Below, one piece after another: positions 52,301 through 61,300 of a DNA stretch of 64,000 nt. The notes below the pieces were generated by a model, which saw nothing but the letters and a program-made list of their open reading frames with translations, ran no database searches and was not told where the DNA came from. Source of the stretch: Effrenium voratum (Eukaryota; Sar; Dinophyceae; Suessiales; Symbiodiniaceae); NCBI GenBank assembly GCA_963377175.1, contig CAUJNA010002146.1:232001-296000 (forward strand), written 5' to 3'. Made by a program: the position numbers and the translations under genes. How positions within the stretch are numbered: position 1 is the first letter of the stretch; the number at the start of each line of letters is the position of its first letter.

Positions 52301-55300
52301 TTGCCCTGACTCTAGGGGGTGGTTCCCGTTTAGCAAATCTATGTGTCCCTTTTTTGGGCTATGTTGCATTAAATACTTAGTCCATATTTCTAAGGGTTGA
52401 TTCCCATTCTCTACACCGATCGTTCTCAAAAGAGACACCACACATTTTCCAGGGGTTTGGCTTATTTTTGAAGGCACGGATCCCTGTGGATGGGGACTGT
52501 ATGGCGAGATGAAGGGCAAGGGCGGGTGTGTCGAAGGTCATTTGAAAACAGGAAAATGGGAATGCAATTTCAAGGGTGAGCCCCTCTCCCCTATGCGCAG
52601 CGGGAAATGAGCCAGCACCCTCCAATGGGGTTTGGGATACCAAACGACTAAAGAAAGTCATGACCATGGGACAGTACTGCTATAGGAATTGTTCAGGCCT
52701 TGTATTCCCCTTTTCGAGCTGGTGCTGCAGGACATGCCTGACCTGCCCTTTAAAAGTGCATGTTGGGGGGCGGAAACTACAAGGAAACTCACCATGCATA
52801 TCACGAATTAGAGTTAGGCCCAGTTGTAGAATGTATATTTCCGTGTTTGCTTCACTTTGAGTCCCTGGTAAAATGTATGCCCCAGATATGGTGATGACTG
52901 TCAGGGCCACGACAACAAAATGCCTAGCTCCTATATTCCCTGAGCCCAGTTCCCGTCCTGGTGCCGCTGGCAGGACAGTTGATGGCTGGGGATGTCCCCC
53001 GTGAAGATCCCGAAGAGTGCGCCCTTCTTCTTCACTTCAGTGGCCACGGTCCTCGCTGAAAAATTTCCGGCTGGGTTGCTCCAAGGTTGTGGGAAGGCTG
53101 CAGATGGACAAGGCGGCAACCATCCATGAATCCCGAAAAGGTGATGAAATAAAGCGCTGGCCCATCCCTGAACATCAGCAAGGACCCTCCATTGGGGGGG
53201 TTCGGGGACCTCCTGTGGTGTTGGTTTTGGTGGCTTCGAATAGATGCCTTTGCGAGGACCCAAGATGCTTTAGGTGTACAACATGAAGTGTTGGCCAATC
53301 CATGTTACGAAATCCCTATTGAAACACGATAAAGCAGGCCGCGTCCTTTCGTAACCCAAGGCAAGGATTAAGAATCAGGTTGTGGGTTGCTTCAACCCGG
53401 CCGAAGCAAAAGGTGCAACAACGAGTTTATTGGGTCTTATTGAGCCATCCGGCACCAAAGTCTTTCAAACCCAAATCGATGGCTTCGGTCGGCGATGGCT
53501 TTTCGGGGGCCGGATGTATCCGAGGTCCTTACCCCCGAGGAAAAAGGAAAGGAGAGAGGATCGGAAGAAGCCGGCCCTATCCATGGTTAAAAAATAAAAA
53601 AATAAAAAAATAAAACAAATCCACCATGCTTTCCGTCGGCATGAATACCGACTCGCTAACGGCAAACCGTTTTAATGAAAAGAAGGGTTGTTGTGCGCTC
53701 TCCATTGGAGGGCTTTTTGAAGAGGGTCTGCATTGGGTCCCGTGAGCGTCTGGCTCTGTCGCGGAAAGAATGAACAGTACACCACTAGCAAGCAGGCTAC
53801 AAGCATGGTTTTGAAGCGAAGAACCCCAGCTACGCCAGAGATATCCATATGTTCTCCCCCCCACCTCCCCCCAAAAAGGAGAGGAATCTGCTTTGGGTCA
53901 TTCCCATGACTTTGTCACTTTGAAAGTGATTCGAATTTGGCTTTTCACAACATGCTTCCGCAAGCATGCTACGCAAAACATCGGCCATTCGATGGGACGC
54001 CAGGTGTCTCGATGTGCTTGAAGAGGGACCGCATGAGCGCGTGGGGCGCATCACAGTTCAGTCGGCCGAAGGGATAGATGGAGGCTTCCGGCTCGATGCG
54101 GAAGGGGATGCACTGAGATTTGTTGAAGGCTTCCTGGCAGCGGTGCTTTCGTTTTTGTGTTTTTGAGGCAAAGGGAACCCTTTTTAGCTTGGTGTTCTAT
54201 TTGTTTCTCACTGAGGCGCAGGGAACCCGTTTTACCTCAAAGCTTTCCAGGAAGCCAAAGGAACACTGAAGCCACTGGAGGTTCAAATATTTGCTTTGTC
54301 ACCCATACCCATTTGGAGAGCTAAGGTACGTCAGGTAAGTGGGCGGTAACCCTAAACATGCAGCCAAGTTGGATGCCTGAAGTGCGCGGATCCCATTCCG
54401 AACCCTTTTGACTGCTTTTGCAGACCCCACTTTCGACTTTGTGGTCCTCCAATGGGGATCGAACCCCAGTCGCAATCGCGACCAATTCCGATTCCAGGGG
54501 CCCTTGAAAGCAGTCCCAGTTTGAAGGCCCACAACCATCGAGACCCTTTGGTTGCAATCGGACGTACCCCTTCTCAAGATAGTTTCAGGGTCCCAGGCAC
54601 CCCCGTCTCAACATCCCAAGTGTCCAAAAAGCAATCCCTGCGGCTTGGGGTGGCTTCCCATAGTGCCACATGTTCGATGGCTTGGTCTGATGGCTCCATG
54701 GTCAGCCCCCGTAAGTATGTCAAATCAAAGCTTCGGGGCCCAAGAGAAAACGGCAAACGGACCTGATCTTGCAGTTGCCCAAAGTGGGGCAGGGGCACGT
54801 CAGGAAAGTGGCAAGTGCTAGGAAGTTCAACACTGGCACCATGGCCATCAATATCCACGGTTGTGAGCGCCGAAAGGGGAAATGCAACCATGGCAGTGGT
54901 GCAATGGTGAGTTGTAGCAATGGTACCACTTACCCCACGTTGCAAGCGGAGCGCGAAACAGCTCCGGAAGTCTACCCTACCATGCCTCCAAAGGAGCACG
55001 CGAATCGCGACTAAACAAGCTGTTCGTATTTGAATTTGAAGGGCCCGTTGAGTTGCAAACATGCAAGGCTTCCAACTCGGCCTGGCTGCTCTGCCTCTTT
55101 GGAAAATCCATTTTCCACCTCCAGATGCCAAGCTTCAATAGGCCACTGCCCAGAGGATCCAGTCACCCCTATAGGTCACTGAGGAGAATATTCATGTAAA
55201 GTCTGGATCAACAACTCTGGTTGCCTGCTATAGTCGAATAGTGGTGCCGTAGCTGGATCTTTTGGGGGGGATTGGGTCTCACTCTTCCCGAGCACGTTCT

Positions 55301-57166
55301 TAGCCCGGGTGGAAAACCCGCATCGAAAGGCCGTTTACACGGGCGTGTCTTTTCGACTAAAAAACCCGCCCAAAATGGCGGTGTTGCCCTCTAGCTTTCA
55401 ACAAAAAACGGCTACCATCTCAATTTTGGCGCCTTCCGCCAAGCTGGGCCGAATCCTTCTCCCATGTCTTTGAAGTCACCACTTTCCCAAAATCAGCCCC
55501 GAGATTCTGAAAATGGTTTTTGGGCCCTACTTGGTTCTTTTCCATGGCCCTTTCGGGTTATCCATATCTGGGGTCTGCATTTGGGTCAAAAGGCTCCGGG
55601 TGACCCGTAAGGGGAGCCAGGTTTCTGTTTGATTCGAGGCACGTCCACGCGACACACGTCGCCCTTGTTGTGCCCATTGTGCGGGTTGTAGAAGGGTTCC
55701 ATGTGGATATCAGTGAGCTGCACAAAGCGATATGCCACCTGGGGTAAGCTTTGGTGTTGCCAGGTAACCCGGCTATCATCATAGGACGCTCCTAAAACCT
55801 GTCGCCCGAAGGGTCCGATCATTGGATGTTGGGCCCTTTCAGTGTCAGCCGGCTCCGGGGTCTCCTCACTTGAAAAATCAACAGGGTGCTGGTAATACAG
55901 GTTCCTTAGCTCCCCCCGTTTGATACAAGTAAAGCCCGGCTCCTTGTCTCCCCCAATATCCATGGCCAATGTTCATTCAGACACATTCCGAAATCCCTGG
56001 CGACATGGATAATTGCGATCAGGTTTTGTGGGAAAACAAAACCAACTTTGTACCCTGCAGAATTGGTCGAATGGTTAAGAAACAAAGACATGTATATATA
56101 ATAGGTCGAGTTTCCCATGTTCCCCCAAAAAGCTGAATTCGAGTAGAATGTAGCTTTGCATAAATCCAGAGATCCAAGACTTTGATCCCCAAAACTCAAG
56201 GGTTTTGCGTCTCAAAGATATGGGCGAAACGTGGCTCGGGGGATCGACCGTTCTTTTGGTGGAAGTGCCCGAAGCAAGGACCCTCTGACCCAGTGGATCC
56301 CAGCAACCCCTATAGCTCAGTATCTACGGAGTTCCCTTAATCCAAGGAGATGAGATTGTATTTTTCTCTTCAACCCTCGCTCTTTCCCACATCCAGCCCT
56401 TTTCCCCGGATTTCTGCTGGCTCTCGGGAAACAGATGGAAAGTTCGGGGAAGTTCCTGCTTTGGACCTCTTGGGTCGGTCGCCTATGGCAAATGGATCCA
56501 CGGAAGGAGCTTGGAACCTTGCCTTGAGCCGTTTGATGCCGGTTGATGCCGTTTGATGTGGCTGAAACAGGCGAACTGTGGTACAAATGGAAGGCTCGGC
56601 CCTTAAATTGGGACTGTTTTGAAGGATTCTTGCATTAGGTCCGGGGTCACGAGCGCAGAGAAACCTGGGACGACAAAGGCTCGCGCTTTTGCGATTCATT
56701 AAAACCCCGCCTTCATTTGTCAAGGACCCGAGAAAAGTTCAACGTTTTAAAGCTTCAGTAGATTTGGACCAACTCTGGAAAGCAAACAGGTCGAGTCGGC
56801 CAAAAGGAAACGCAAGGAACCGACCAAGGGTTCCATTTTCTGAAGCCAAAGTGAGCCACATCACAGGCTCAATTCCTGAGTGAATTGGCAATGAAAATCA
56901 CACTTGTTCTTGCCACTAAAATTGTATTTCCCTAAGCATCTTGGGCCCTCAACATGGGCCAGTTTTAGTTGCAAAGCCTTCCAAAGGAGATCCGGACCCC
57001 TGCAATGGAAGGTGCAATTGCGGAGGGTCCGCCCCCCACATAAAAAAACAATGGGAAAGTGCCCAACAAGTGGCCCTAGCCAGCTTTCATTTGCCGCCGC
57101 AGGCACTTTTTTATGTGCCTCGGCCAACAGGCCGAAGGCCAACAGGACAAGCCTCGATGTTCCCAT
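39967..57166 (-). CDS. Gene B: acid-sphingomyelinase-like phosphodiesterase, 16 exons, membrane anchored
   Basis: Exons (high to low): 57166-57119, 55738-55643, 54133-54001, 53055-52958, 52305-52211, 50886-50817, 49662-49570, 48912-48832, 47478-47383, 46088-45957, 45060-44941, 43992-43923, 43239-43154, 41647-41574, 41056-40993, 40329-39967. They total 1719 nt, 572 codons plus TGA, with every junction in phase. Family landmarks appear in order: signal peptide 1-16, TDIH (25-28), FGRLNCDAP, TGD (111-113), GNNE (152-155), RGGFYS, GLKLIALNT, DPYGQLAWLE, GHVPPG, GDHSNDEF, GVTP, NPSWRLFEV, DFTQYYL, FREQYG, then a transmembrane helix near 537-559 and a 13-residue tail ending YLQMP. The family hydrolyses phosphodiester or nucleotide phosphates outside the cell or in lysosomes using two metal ions. 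Here the GNHE histidine and both GHTH histidines are replaced, so activity is doubtful. Donors are 8 GT, 4 GC and 3 GA. The product is probably a type I membrane protein. Exon 47383-47478 fits in frame but has no family counterpart. Confidence 0.87.
40993..41056 (-). CDS. Gene B exon 15: FREQYG...LSPPELEML
   Basis: Acceptor cccag|gca, GT donor GTGG|GTGAAG. It encodes QYSFREQYGVGLSPPELEML, matching the C-terminal Fre.Yg...ls...l helix of the family. Confidence 0.8.
41574..41647 (-). CDS. Gene B exon 14: post-core helix
   Basis: Acceptor gcgaag|gtg, GT donor TTCT|GTCATC. It encodes IVWSTKPEWVKLHREGKDEL; the family has a W-containing helix after the DYxQYY strand. Phase links it to both neighbours. 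Confidence 0.75.
41743..41976. repeat. Two AT/GT microsatellites
   Basis: TATA/GTAT runs at 41743-41816 and 41914-41976, separated by tandem ATCTGA(A/C)AT copies near 41815-41850. In gene B intron 14. Confidence 0.9.
43154..43239 (-). CDS. Gene B exon 13: NPSWRLFEV...DFTQYYL
   Basis: Acceptor cgag|gt, GT donor GCTG|GTTTC. CNPSWRLFEVTEDHRV and HDFTQYYLPL match the conserved NPsfRxyExd...DytqYyxnL of acid sphingomyelinase-like proteins. Confidence 0.91.
43923..43992 (-). CDS. Gene B exon 12: SAGVTP segment
   Basis: Acceptor ccaag|gtg, GT donor CCTC|GTACC. It encodes VWSDDKGEAHAVSSVLVSAG then VTP, equivalent to the family's strand ending in aPSvTP before the NPS motif. Confidence 0.83.
44808..44910 (-). 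repeat. Intron-start repeat family, copy 3
   Basis: Nearly identical to copy 1, including TTTTTTCTGTAGTCTATTTT. It begins 30 bp after the donor of gene B exon 45060-44941. Confidence 0.9.
44941..45060 (-). CDS. Gene B exon 11: GDHSNDEF in place of GHTHxDEF
   Basis: Acceptor gggag|gtg, GC donor CGAATG|GCGC, 40 codons. YLRDLTRLVREN is followed by IEVQIYGDHSNDEFRM. It aligns without gaps to the family's GHTHxDEF, so both metal-binding histidines are replaced (codons gac and tcc). A dispersed repeat starts 30 bp into the following intron. Confidence 0.9.
45689..45798. repeat. Dispersed repeat, inverted copy at 60036-60105
   Basis: Shares, in reverse complement, phrases such as TTTAGAACCTATTTTAGTGG / TAGGTTCTAAAATGGG, GGACTGGGATGTTCA and TTTTGACCCATGG with 60036-60105. 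Located in gene B intron 10 and gene A. Confidence 0.72.
45957..46088 (-). CDS. Gene B exon 10: DPYGQL...GHVPPG
   Basis: Acceptor gacag|gag, GC donor ACAAG|GCGC, 44 codons. DPYGQLAWLEAELRAA and VVIAGHVPPG are the signature DPxGQLxWLexeL helix and the GHxPPG metal-ligand loop (histidine kept). Confidence 0.92.
47383..47478 (-). CDS. Gene B exon 9: in-frame insert exon without family match
   Basis: Acceptor gccag|gtg, GT donor GAC|GTGGTG, 32 codons, phase 0 at both ends, almost all third positions G or C. It encodes VVDIPAVDEATWSG and ISGWSWNTD. Composition says it is coding, but relatives join the LNT strand to DPxGQL through a shorter loop, so it may be a lineage insert or a cassette exon. 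Confidence 0.6.
48553..48653. mobile_element. MITE-like element, same family (gene B intron)
   Basis: Ends GTCCAGGAACTCAGGAAGTG with the inner ACGGTCTTTCCAAAAAGTTT phrase; the left terminus (CACTCACCTCCATTGATGG) is decayed. Partial copies lie at 11699-11775, 56866-56935 and 2236-2294. Confidence 0.65.
48696..48776 (+). repeat. Left arm of inverted repeat around gene B exon 8
   Basis: 81 bp that pairs with the reverse complement of 48997-49077 without gaps; I count 6 mismatches. Exon 48832-48912 lies in the 220-bp spacer. Confidence 0.93.
48832..48912 (-). CDS. Gene B exon 8: GLKLIALNT strand
   Basis: Acceptor ggcag|ccc, GA donor CCAAG|GAGG, 27 codons, 26 of them ending in G or C. PIGLKLIALNTVVW is the conserved GLRlIsLNT strand of the family. 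The exon lies between two inverted 81-bp repeats (48696-48776 and 48997-49077). Confidence 0.87.
48997..49077 (-). repeat. Right arm of inverted repeat around gene B exon 8
   Basis: Partner of 48696-48776. Shares GGTGTGCTGTTGGTGTCCCT and TTTTGAGAAACTCC. Confidence 0.93.
49570..49662 (-). CDS. Gene B exon 7: ETFKRGGFYS segment
   Basis: Acceptor cgcaag|gag, GT donor CCG|GTGAAA, 31 codons of very GC-rich third positions. ASIYEANGLLGG and LETFKRGGFYSAEP match the YEA...TLRxGGYYS helix-strand of acid sphingomyelinase-like proteins. Confidence 0.88.
50817..50886 (-). CDS. Gene B exon 6: loop after GNNE
   Basis: Acceptor tcccag|ggc, GA donor GGCAG|GACC. It encodes DPSEDFFPNYNVSLEPNSAW, corresponding to the variable TPVNSFPP-type loop after GNHE. 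Phase is correct at both ends. Family support is loose because this loop diverges. Confidence 0.68.
51755..52175. repeat. CACCA-rich low-complexity inverted pair
   Basis: 51755-51910 is rich in CAC CAC/GGACACCAC on the plus strand; 52060-52175 is its rough inverse (GTGGTG, GGTGTCCCGG). Both are in gene B intron 5. Confidence 0.6.
52032..52057. repeat. GT microsatellite
   Basis: Thirteen GT units in gene B intron 5. Other short CA/GT runs occur at 9676-9698, 18275-18298, 35809-35825, 41477-41493 and 62261-62276. Confidence 0.93.
52211..52305 (-). CDS. Gene B exon 5: GNNE in place of GNHE
   Basis: Acceptor agtcag|ggc, GT donor CTCA|GTCATT. It encodes FVVSHMAKNLKPVLGK followed by IYPLMGNNEP. 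The family reads yPalGNHE/D; the metal-binding asparagine (N153) is kept but the following catalytic histidine is asparagine (codon aac). Confidence 0.88.
52958..53055 (-). CDS. Gene B exon 4: second metal motif TGD
   Basis: Acceptor tttttcag|cg, GA donor CCAG|GACG. It encodes GALFGIFTGDIPSHQL, the beta strand and bridging aspartate (D113) of the two-metal centre, with the conserved histidine four residues later as in TGDxPxH of the family. Confidence 0.87.
53587..53616. repeat. AAAAAAT heptamer array
   Basis: Four AAAAAAT-like units in gene B intron 3. Confidence 0.85.
54001..54133 (-). CDS. Gene B exon 3: cysteine segment FGRLNCDAP
   Basis: Acceptor gccag|gaa, GC donor CCTG|GCG. It encodes CQ-rich sequence including NKSQCIPFRIEP and FGRLNCDAPHALMRSLF. 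In acid sphingomyelinases the FGxxxCDxP segment with a helix after it lies between the DxH and GD motifs, which is where it lies here. Confidence 0.86.
55643..55738 (-). CDS. Gene B exon 2: first metal motif TDIH
   Basis: Acceptor ccccag|gtg, 32 codons, donor GAC|GTGCC. It holds VQLTDIHMEPFYN, the DxH metal-binding motif that opens calcineurin-like phosphoesterase domains and is followed in acid sphingomyelinases by aromatic residues. The two metal ligands D26 and H28 are kept. Confidence 0.88.
57119..57166 (-). CDS. Gene B exon 1: start codon and signal peptide
   Basis: ATG at 57166-57164 in a good context (gagccATGG) opens MGTSRLVLLAFGLLAE, a basic residue followed by a hydrophobic run typical of a secretory signal. 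A GAG|GC donor joins in phase 0 to the next exon. The assignment as exon 1 is inferred from frame, distance and the family's need for secretion; a missed small exon before 55738 cannot be excluded. Confidence 0.6.
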
Positions 57167-58202
57167 GGCTCAGAAGCACAAGCGACTTTTTGAGAAAGAG
57201 GTCGTGTTTTCCGAAAAGCGCCTCGGCTCGGCTCACCTTTGTTGCATGACTCTCTCTCTCTATCCCTCTCTATCTGCAGCTGGTCATGTTTTCTGCACAC
57301 ATGTTGGTTCATGCGTCGGAATGCATGATATAAAACTCGCGGCAAGGCAACTGTTGGCTGGCGGCATGCTGGACACGTGGTGGCTTGAAAGCAGGAAGCC
57401 AGCTTTCAACCAAAGGAAAGCAAACACACCCCTCACTTGGGTGATTAGCAAGATAGAGGCTATCCCAATTTAATCAAGAAGATCGAGCGAGGGGTTCAAG
57501 TCAAAGAAACGGTGCCAATTGTGTGGACCAAAACCTTCCAACGGAAGTCTGGTCGTATGATGCTTCGGGTACCCAAATAGCAGATTGACGTTGGACACAT
57601 CCCGCAGTTGGCTTGAAGGTTCCAACAGGTCTTCCTGTGGCAAAAAACCGAGATCTTCTGAAGCAACATCCGAAGTACACTCGCGGCTAGCTACAGACCG
57701 ACTCCTACGGGAGACTAGCCAACTAAATCCCCGGATTGGTGGATGTTTGGCGAACTTCCTGTAGACGTTTCATTTATTTAGTTTCCATGGTGCATTCTAA
57801 ATGGTCCCAGAAATATCCTTGAGAACAGGTCTCGCAAAGAGACAACTTCTTTATGGGCCAACCCAAATTCCTGGAATTTGTTTTCCCCAAAGCTTGGCTG
57901 TCCGAAGGGTCTAACCCTGAAACACTGTAGGGGCTCTCAAATCATCCTAACATTTCCCCCAACACAGCTTCCGTTTCTGGTGGACAAGGTCAAGGAGCCC
58001 GGTTGAATCGGAACCCCTTCATAAACTCATCCTACTAGGGCATCCATCCTACTAGGGCGTCACCCACAAAAGCGATCCGGATTCCCACTCAAAGGGGACA
58101 CTCCGAATCAAAATCAAGCAGAGATTTACAAATCCTCAAACCCACTATTACCACCAAAATTGCTCAGAAAAAGTAACTCAATTCCAGAAACTCGGCTGAG
58201 AA
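57167..58202. other. Gap between genes A and B
   Basis: About 1 kb with no frame of coding composition. It must hold the 3' end of gene A and the promoter and 5' leader of gene B. I see no TATA box, polyadenylation signal or known dinoflagellate motif. A duplicated 13-bp phrase (atcctactagggc) occurs at 58027 and 58046. Confidence 0.4.
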
Positions 58203-58329
58203 TCATAGACTCAGAAAAAAGAGAGAGGAACAAACACCAACCTCAGGAAAAACAAAGAAAAACCGGAAAAACAAAACAGAATCCAGCACGAAAACAGGAA
58301 AAACCAACACAAACACCTCCGCTCCTGGC

Positions 58330-58387
58330 CGGCGCGTGTGAGATCCCAAGTCCGGGTGCGGCCCATGCGCTTCCTCACCGTAAGAAC
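58330..58387 (-). CDS. Gene A exon (last visible)
   Basis: Acceptor gcggag|gt, in phase with the previous exon. It encodes SYGEEAHGPHPDLGSHTRR. The 3' boundary is uncertain. Confidence 0.38.
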
Positions 58388-61300
58388 CTCCGCCCGAGCA
58401 CAAGGGGGCACTCGCCGGATCACTGTTTTTGTTGCCCAAGGTTAGGTTTTTTTCGCAGATTTTGTGCCCAAGGATTTTTGTGCCCCCGAAAAAAAAATAA
58501 TGGGTGAGAAAAGAGCAGTGAATGCAAGGGTCTCGGATGGTGTTGGGCCTCCAAAGCTGGTTGTGTTCCAGGGATGTTGAGGAATTGATCGGGGTTCTCT
58601 TGGAGGGGTCATTGATGGCCCTGGAAGATAAGTTACCGACAAAAACTGGGCAAAGCAAACATTCTTAAGAACATGGAAACTTGATGTCCCGTTTCTTGGG
58701 CACCCAAGTACCCGTGGGCTTTTGGGGCGTTTTCATAGGAAGGTGTTGGACTTCATTGGGCAGCTCGCGGGATCCAACATGCGGATGTATCCTCAAACAA
58801 AAAGGAAATCAGAGGACTCTGTATTCCTTTTCAGCCGCTTGAAACACCTTTGGGATGAGTTTCCTGTTTGGGTGTTCCGGGAAAATATTGGGAGCCCTGC
58901 AAATACCCAGACGCTCCCGACATATTAGGGCACGCCATGCATGCTGTGTATATAAACATATGCTCACCACCCCCCGCATGAACTGCATGTGCAGCATATG
59001 TTGTAGAGCCTATGTGGGAGAAGCCAACACCAACATATTATTGAACTCATGCTATGACTCTAGTTTGAAGCAAACGTCAGTCTAAGAACTTCTGCTCAAG
59101 TATTGCAAGTGTTAATACACTGGGAATGCAAACATGAACCAACACAAAACCAATTCCAAACCAGAAGAAAACAAATCTACCACTGCGGGGCTTCCCGATC
59201 TCCGGAAGGAGCCTTTGGTTGTTTTGGTACAGGTAGCGTGGGCAGCTGAAGAGAGGGCTAACAAGGGCTCTTGGTGAATGACGGCCGTGCAAGAATCAGG
59301 GTTCCTCATCCAAAAGGATCCTCCAAATCAGCTGGAGATATTTTTTTTCTGATGCAAGCTTTAAGAGTCGCCAAGTTGCGGCGAGCTGACCCTTGTCTCT
59401 TTCGCAGCCAGGAAGTCTATGGTGCAATGCCTTTGACACATACCTCCAGTGGCCATATATGCAAACCAGGCAATTGTTGGTAGTTGATCTGCAGGGGATG
59501 GCCCCCCTCAAAAAAACGCAAGCAACCCACCGGTAGAAGTGCTCTCAAACCGGGGAATATGCTTCAGCGGGAGAACCAAAGTAAGATCACATGAGCGACC
59601 AACACCCCCTACCCTGTCCATTCACATGACCTGAATGGGTCATGAAGACGATTTTCAGTGTTTTCAGGGACCCTCGGGTCCGTTGCATGTTCATGGACAG
59701 GAGGGTACTATAACCCTTGTTAAAGCCGGTAGCAGCACCACCCACAAACATATCCAAGGGGACTTTTTGCACGTGGCTCACTTCAAATTTGCTCAGTGGC
59801 CACAGCAGATTCTACGTCTCCCTGGCCCTTTTGCCGACAACTTTACCTTGGAATCCACGGTTGGCTTGGAGACATGCAAGAAAAACATGGAGGACGCGCA
59901 TTGTATTCCGAACTGGGCTGCCCTCAGATCCCCTTTCTAAAAGTGTAACTTTTAGTGGGTTAAGCGAGCATGGCCGGGGACCACCAAGTAATCCAAGCCC
60001 AAAATCCCCGCACAAAAAAACACACGCAACTATGACCATGGGTCAAAAGTCCGGCTTCCCCCCAGTGAACATCCCAATCCCCCACAAAAATAGGTTCTAA
60101 AATGGGTGGTGAATTCACCTACCAAGCAAAATGGGATCTCATTGGTTTTGACCAGCCATATCGATGCTCTGACCTGGCCTCCTCGCGGGTGAGGTGCATC
60201 AAGCTGTACAGGCCGAACTCCTGTCGGACATGGACCCCAACCTCCGAAGCTTCTGTGAACTTGCAGTCGCTGACCCTATCGAAACCTGGGCAGTAGGTGA
60301 CCTTTTGGAGCCTTGAGTGTGGCCAAAGTTGAACAAAAAAAGAAACTAAAAGATCAAAAGCTCGGCTCTGGGCAAGTGAGCTCGCCGCAAAGGCGACTTT
60401 GACAAGCTGAAACCTGAAACTTGCTTCAAACCTGGAAGCAAAAGAAACACCACCTCAAATCTGGGACTCACTTGCACAATGCGACAATTTGAGCTCCACG
60501 TCTCCCTCTCTTTTGTTTGTTTTTCCCCGCTTCCCCTGGGCTGCGATTCTCGAATCGATCTCGCGTGTCGCGAATCGATCCCTGTAGGTCATATTTACCC
60601 ACATTTGGATCATTCTGTGGATGGACGAAATCCACTTCGCACCACCTAAGACACCCTGAAATGATGATGCCCCTATAACTACCAAAAAACCCTTGCTTCT
60701 CATGGTTTCAATCTGGTGCAGGATTTCGTCCATCCACAGTGTGGTCATTGTGGTTGCACCCGTAGGAAAGCCGACCCGGGTCGTTCGCGACCTTGGAGAC
60801 CCCGAAGAATTCCTTGGGCCCCTCAACAACAGATCCATGGAGGCAGCAACAAGTTGAATCGGGCAGACGCATCGCCAAATCATTTGCTTCCCCCCAAAAC
60901 CGCGGGAAAGTCGGGTTCGTCCCTTGGTTGTGGGGAAACTCACGGCTATATATAATATCATTCTCCCAATGGATAGACAAATCAGGATATTTTGAGCGAA
61001 CCACACGAGGTGCCGTTGGTTCAGGGTTCAACTGATTCCCATTAAAAGAATGGCCCAAGGGGCCCCAATTTAAATGATACAACTGGTTAGGTTCTATTAC
61101 CCTCTCACCAACGTGGCAGTGCAAAGGTTCTGGAAAATGACCTTCCGCCGGGAAGGGGTTCCTTCCATATTTCTTGGTGGCAACCATAAGCCACAATGTT
61201 TTCAGGGCAGGATCCCACCCAAGAGCATCTAAAACGGGCCTGTAAAAGGGCGAATCCTGTCTCAGGCAACCACAAGCCTTCCCATTGGCCCATTTCGCGG

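Noticed and set aside
58203..58330. Hydrophobic C-terminal reading of gene A (VFVLVFPVFVL...)
   Set aside because: The frame is open to a stop, but the DNA is a T-rich run typical of intron or UTR; not accepted as a transmembrane tail.
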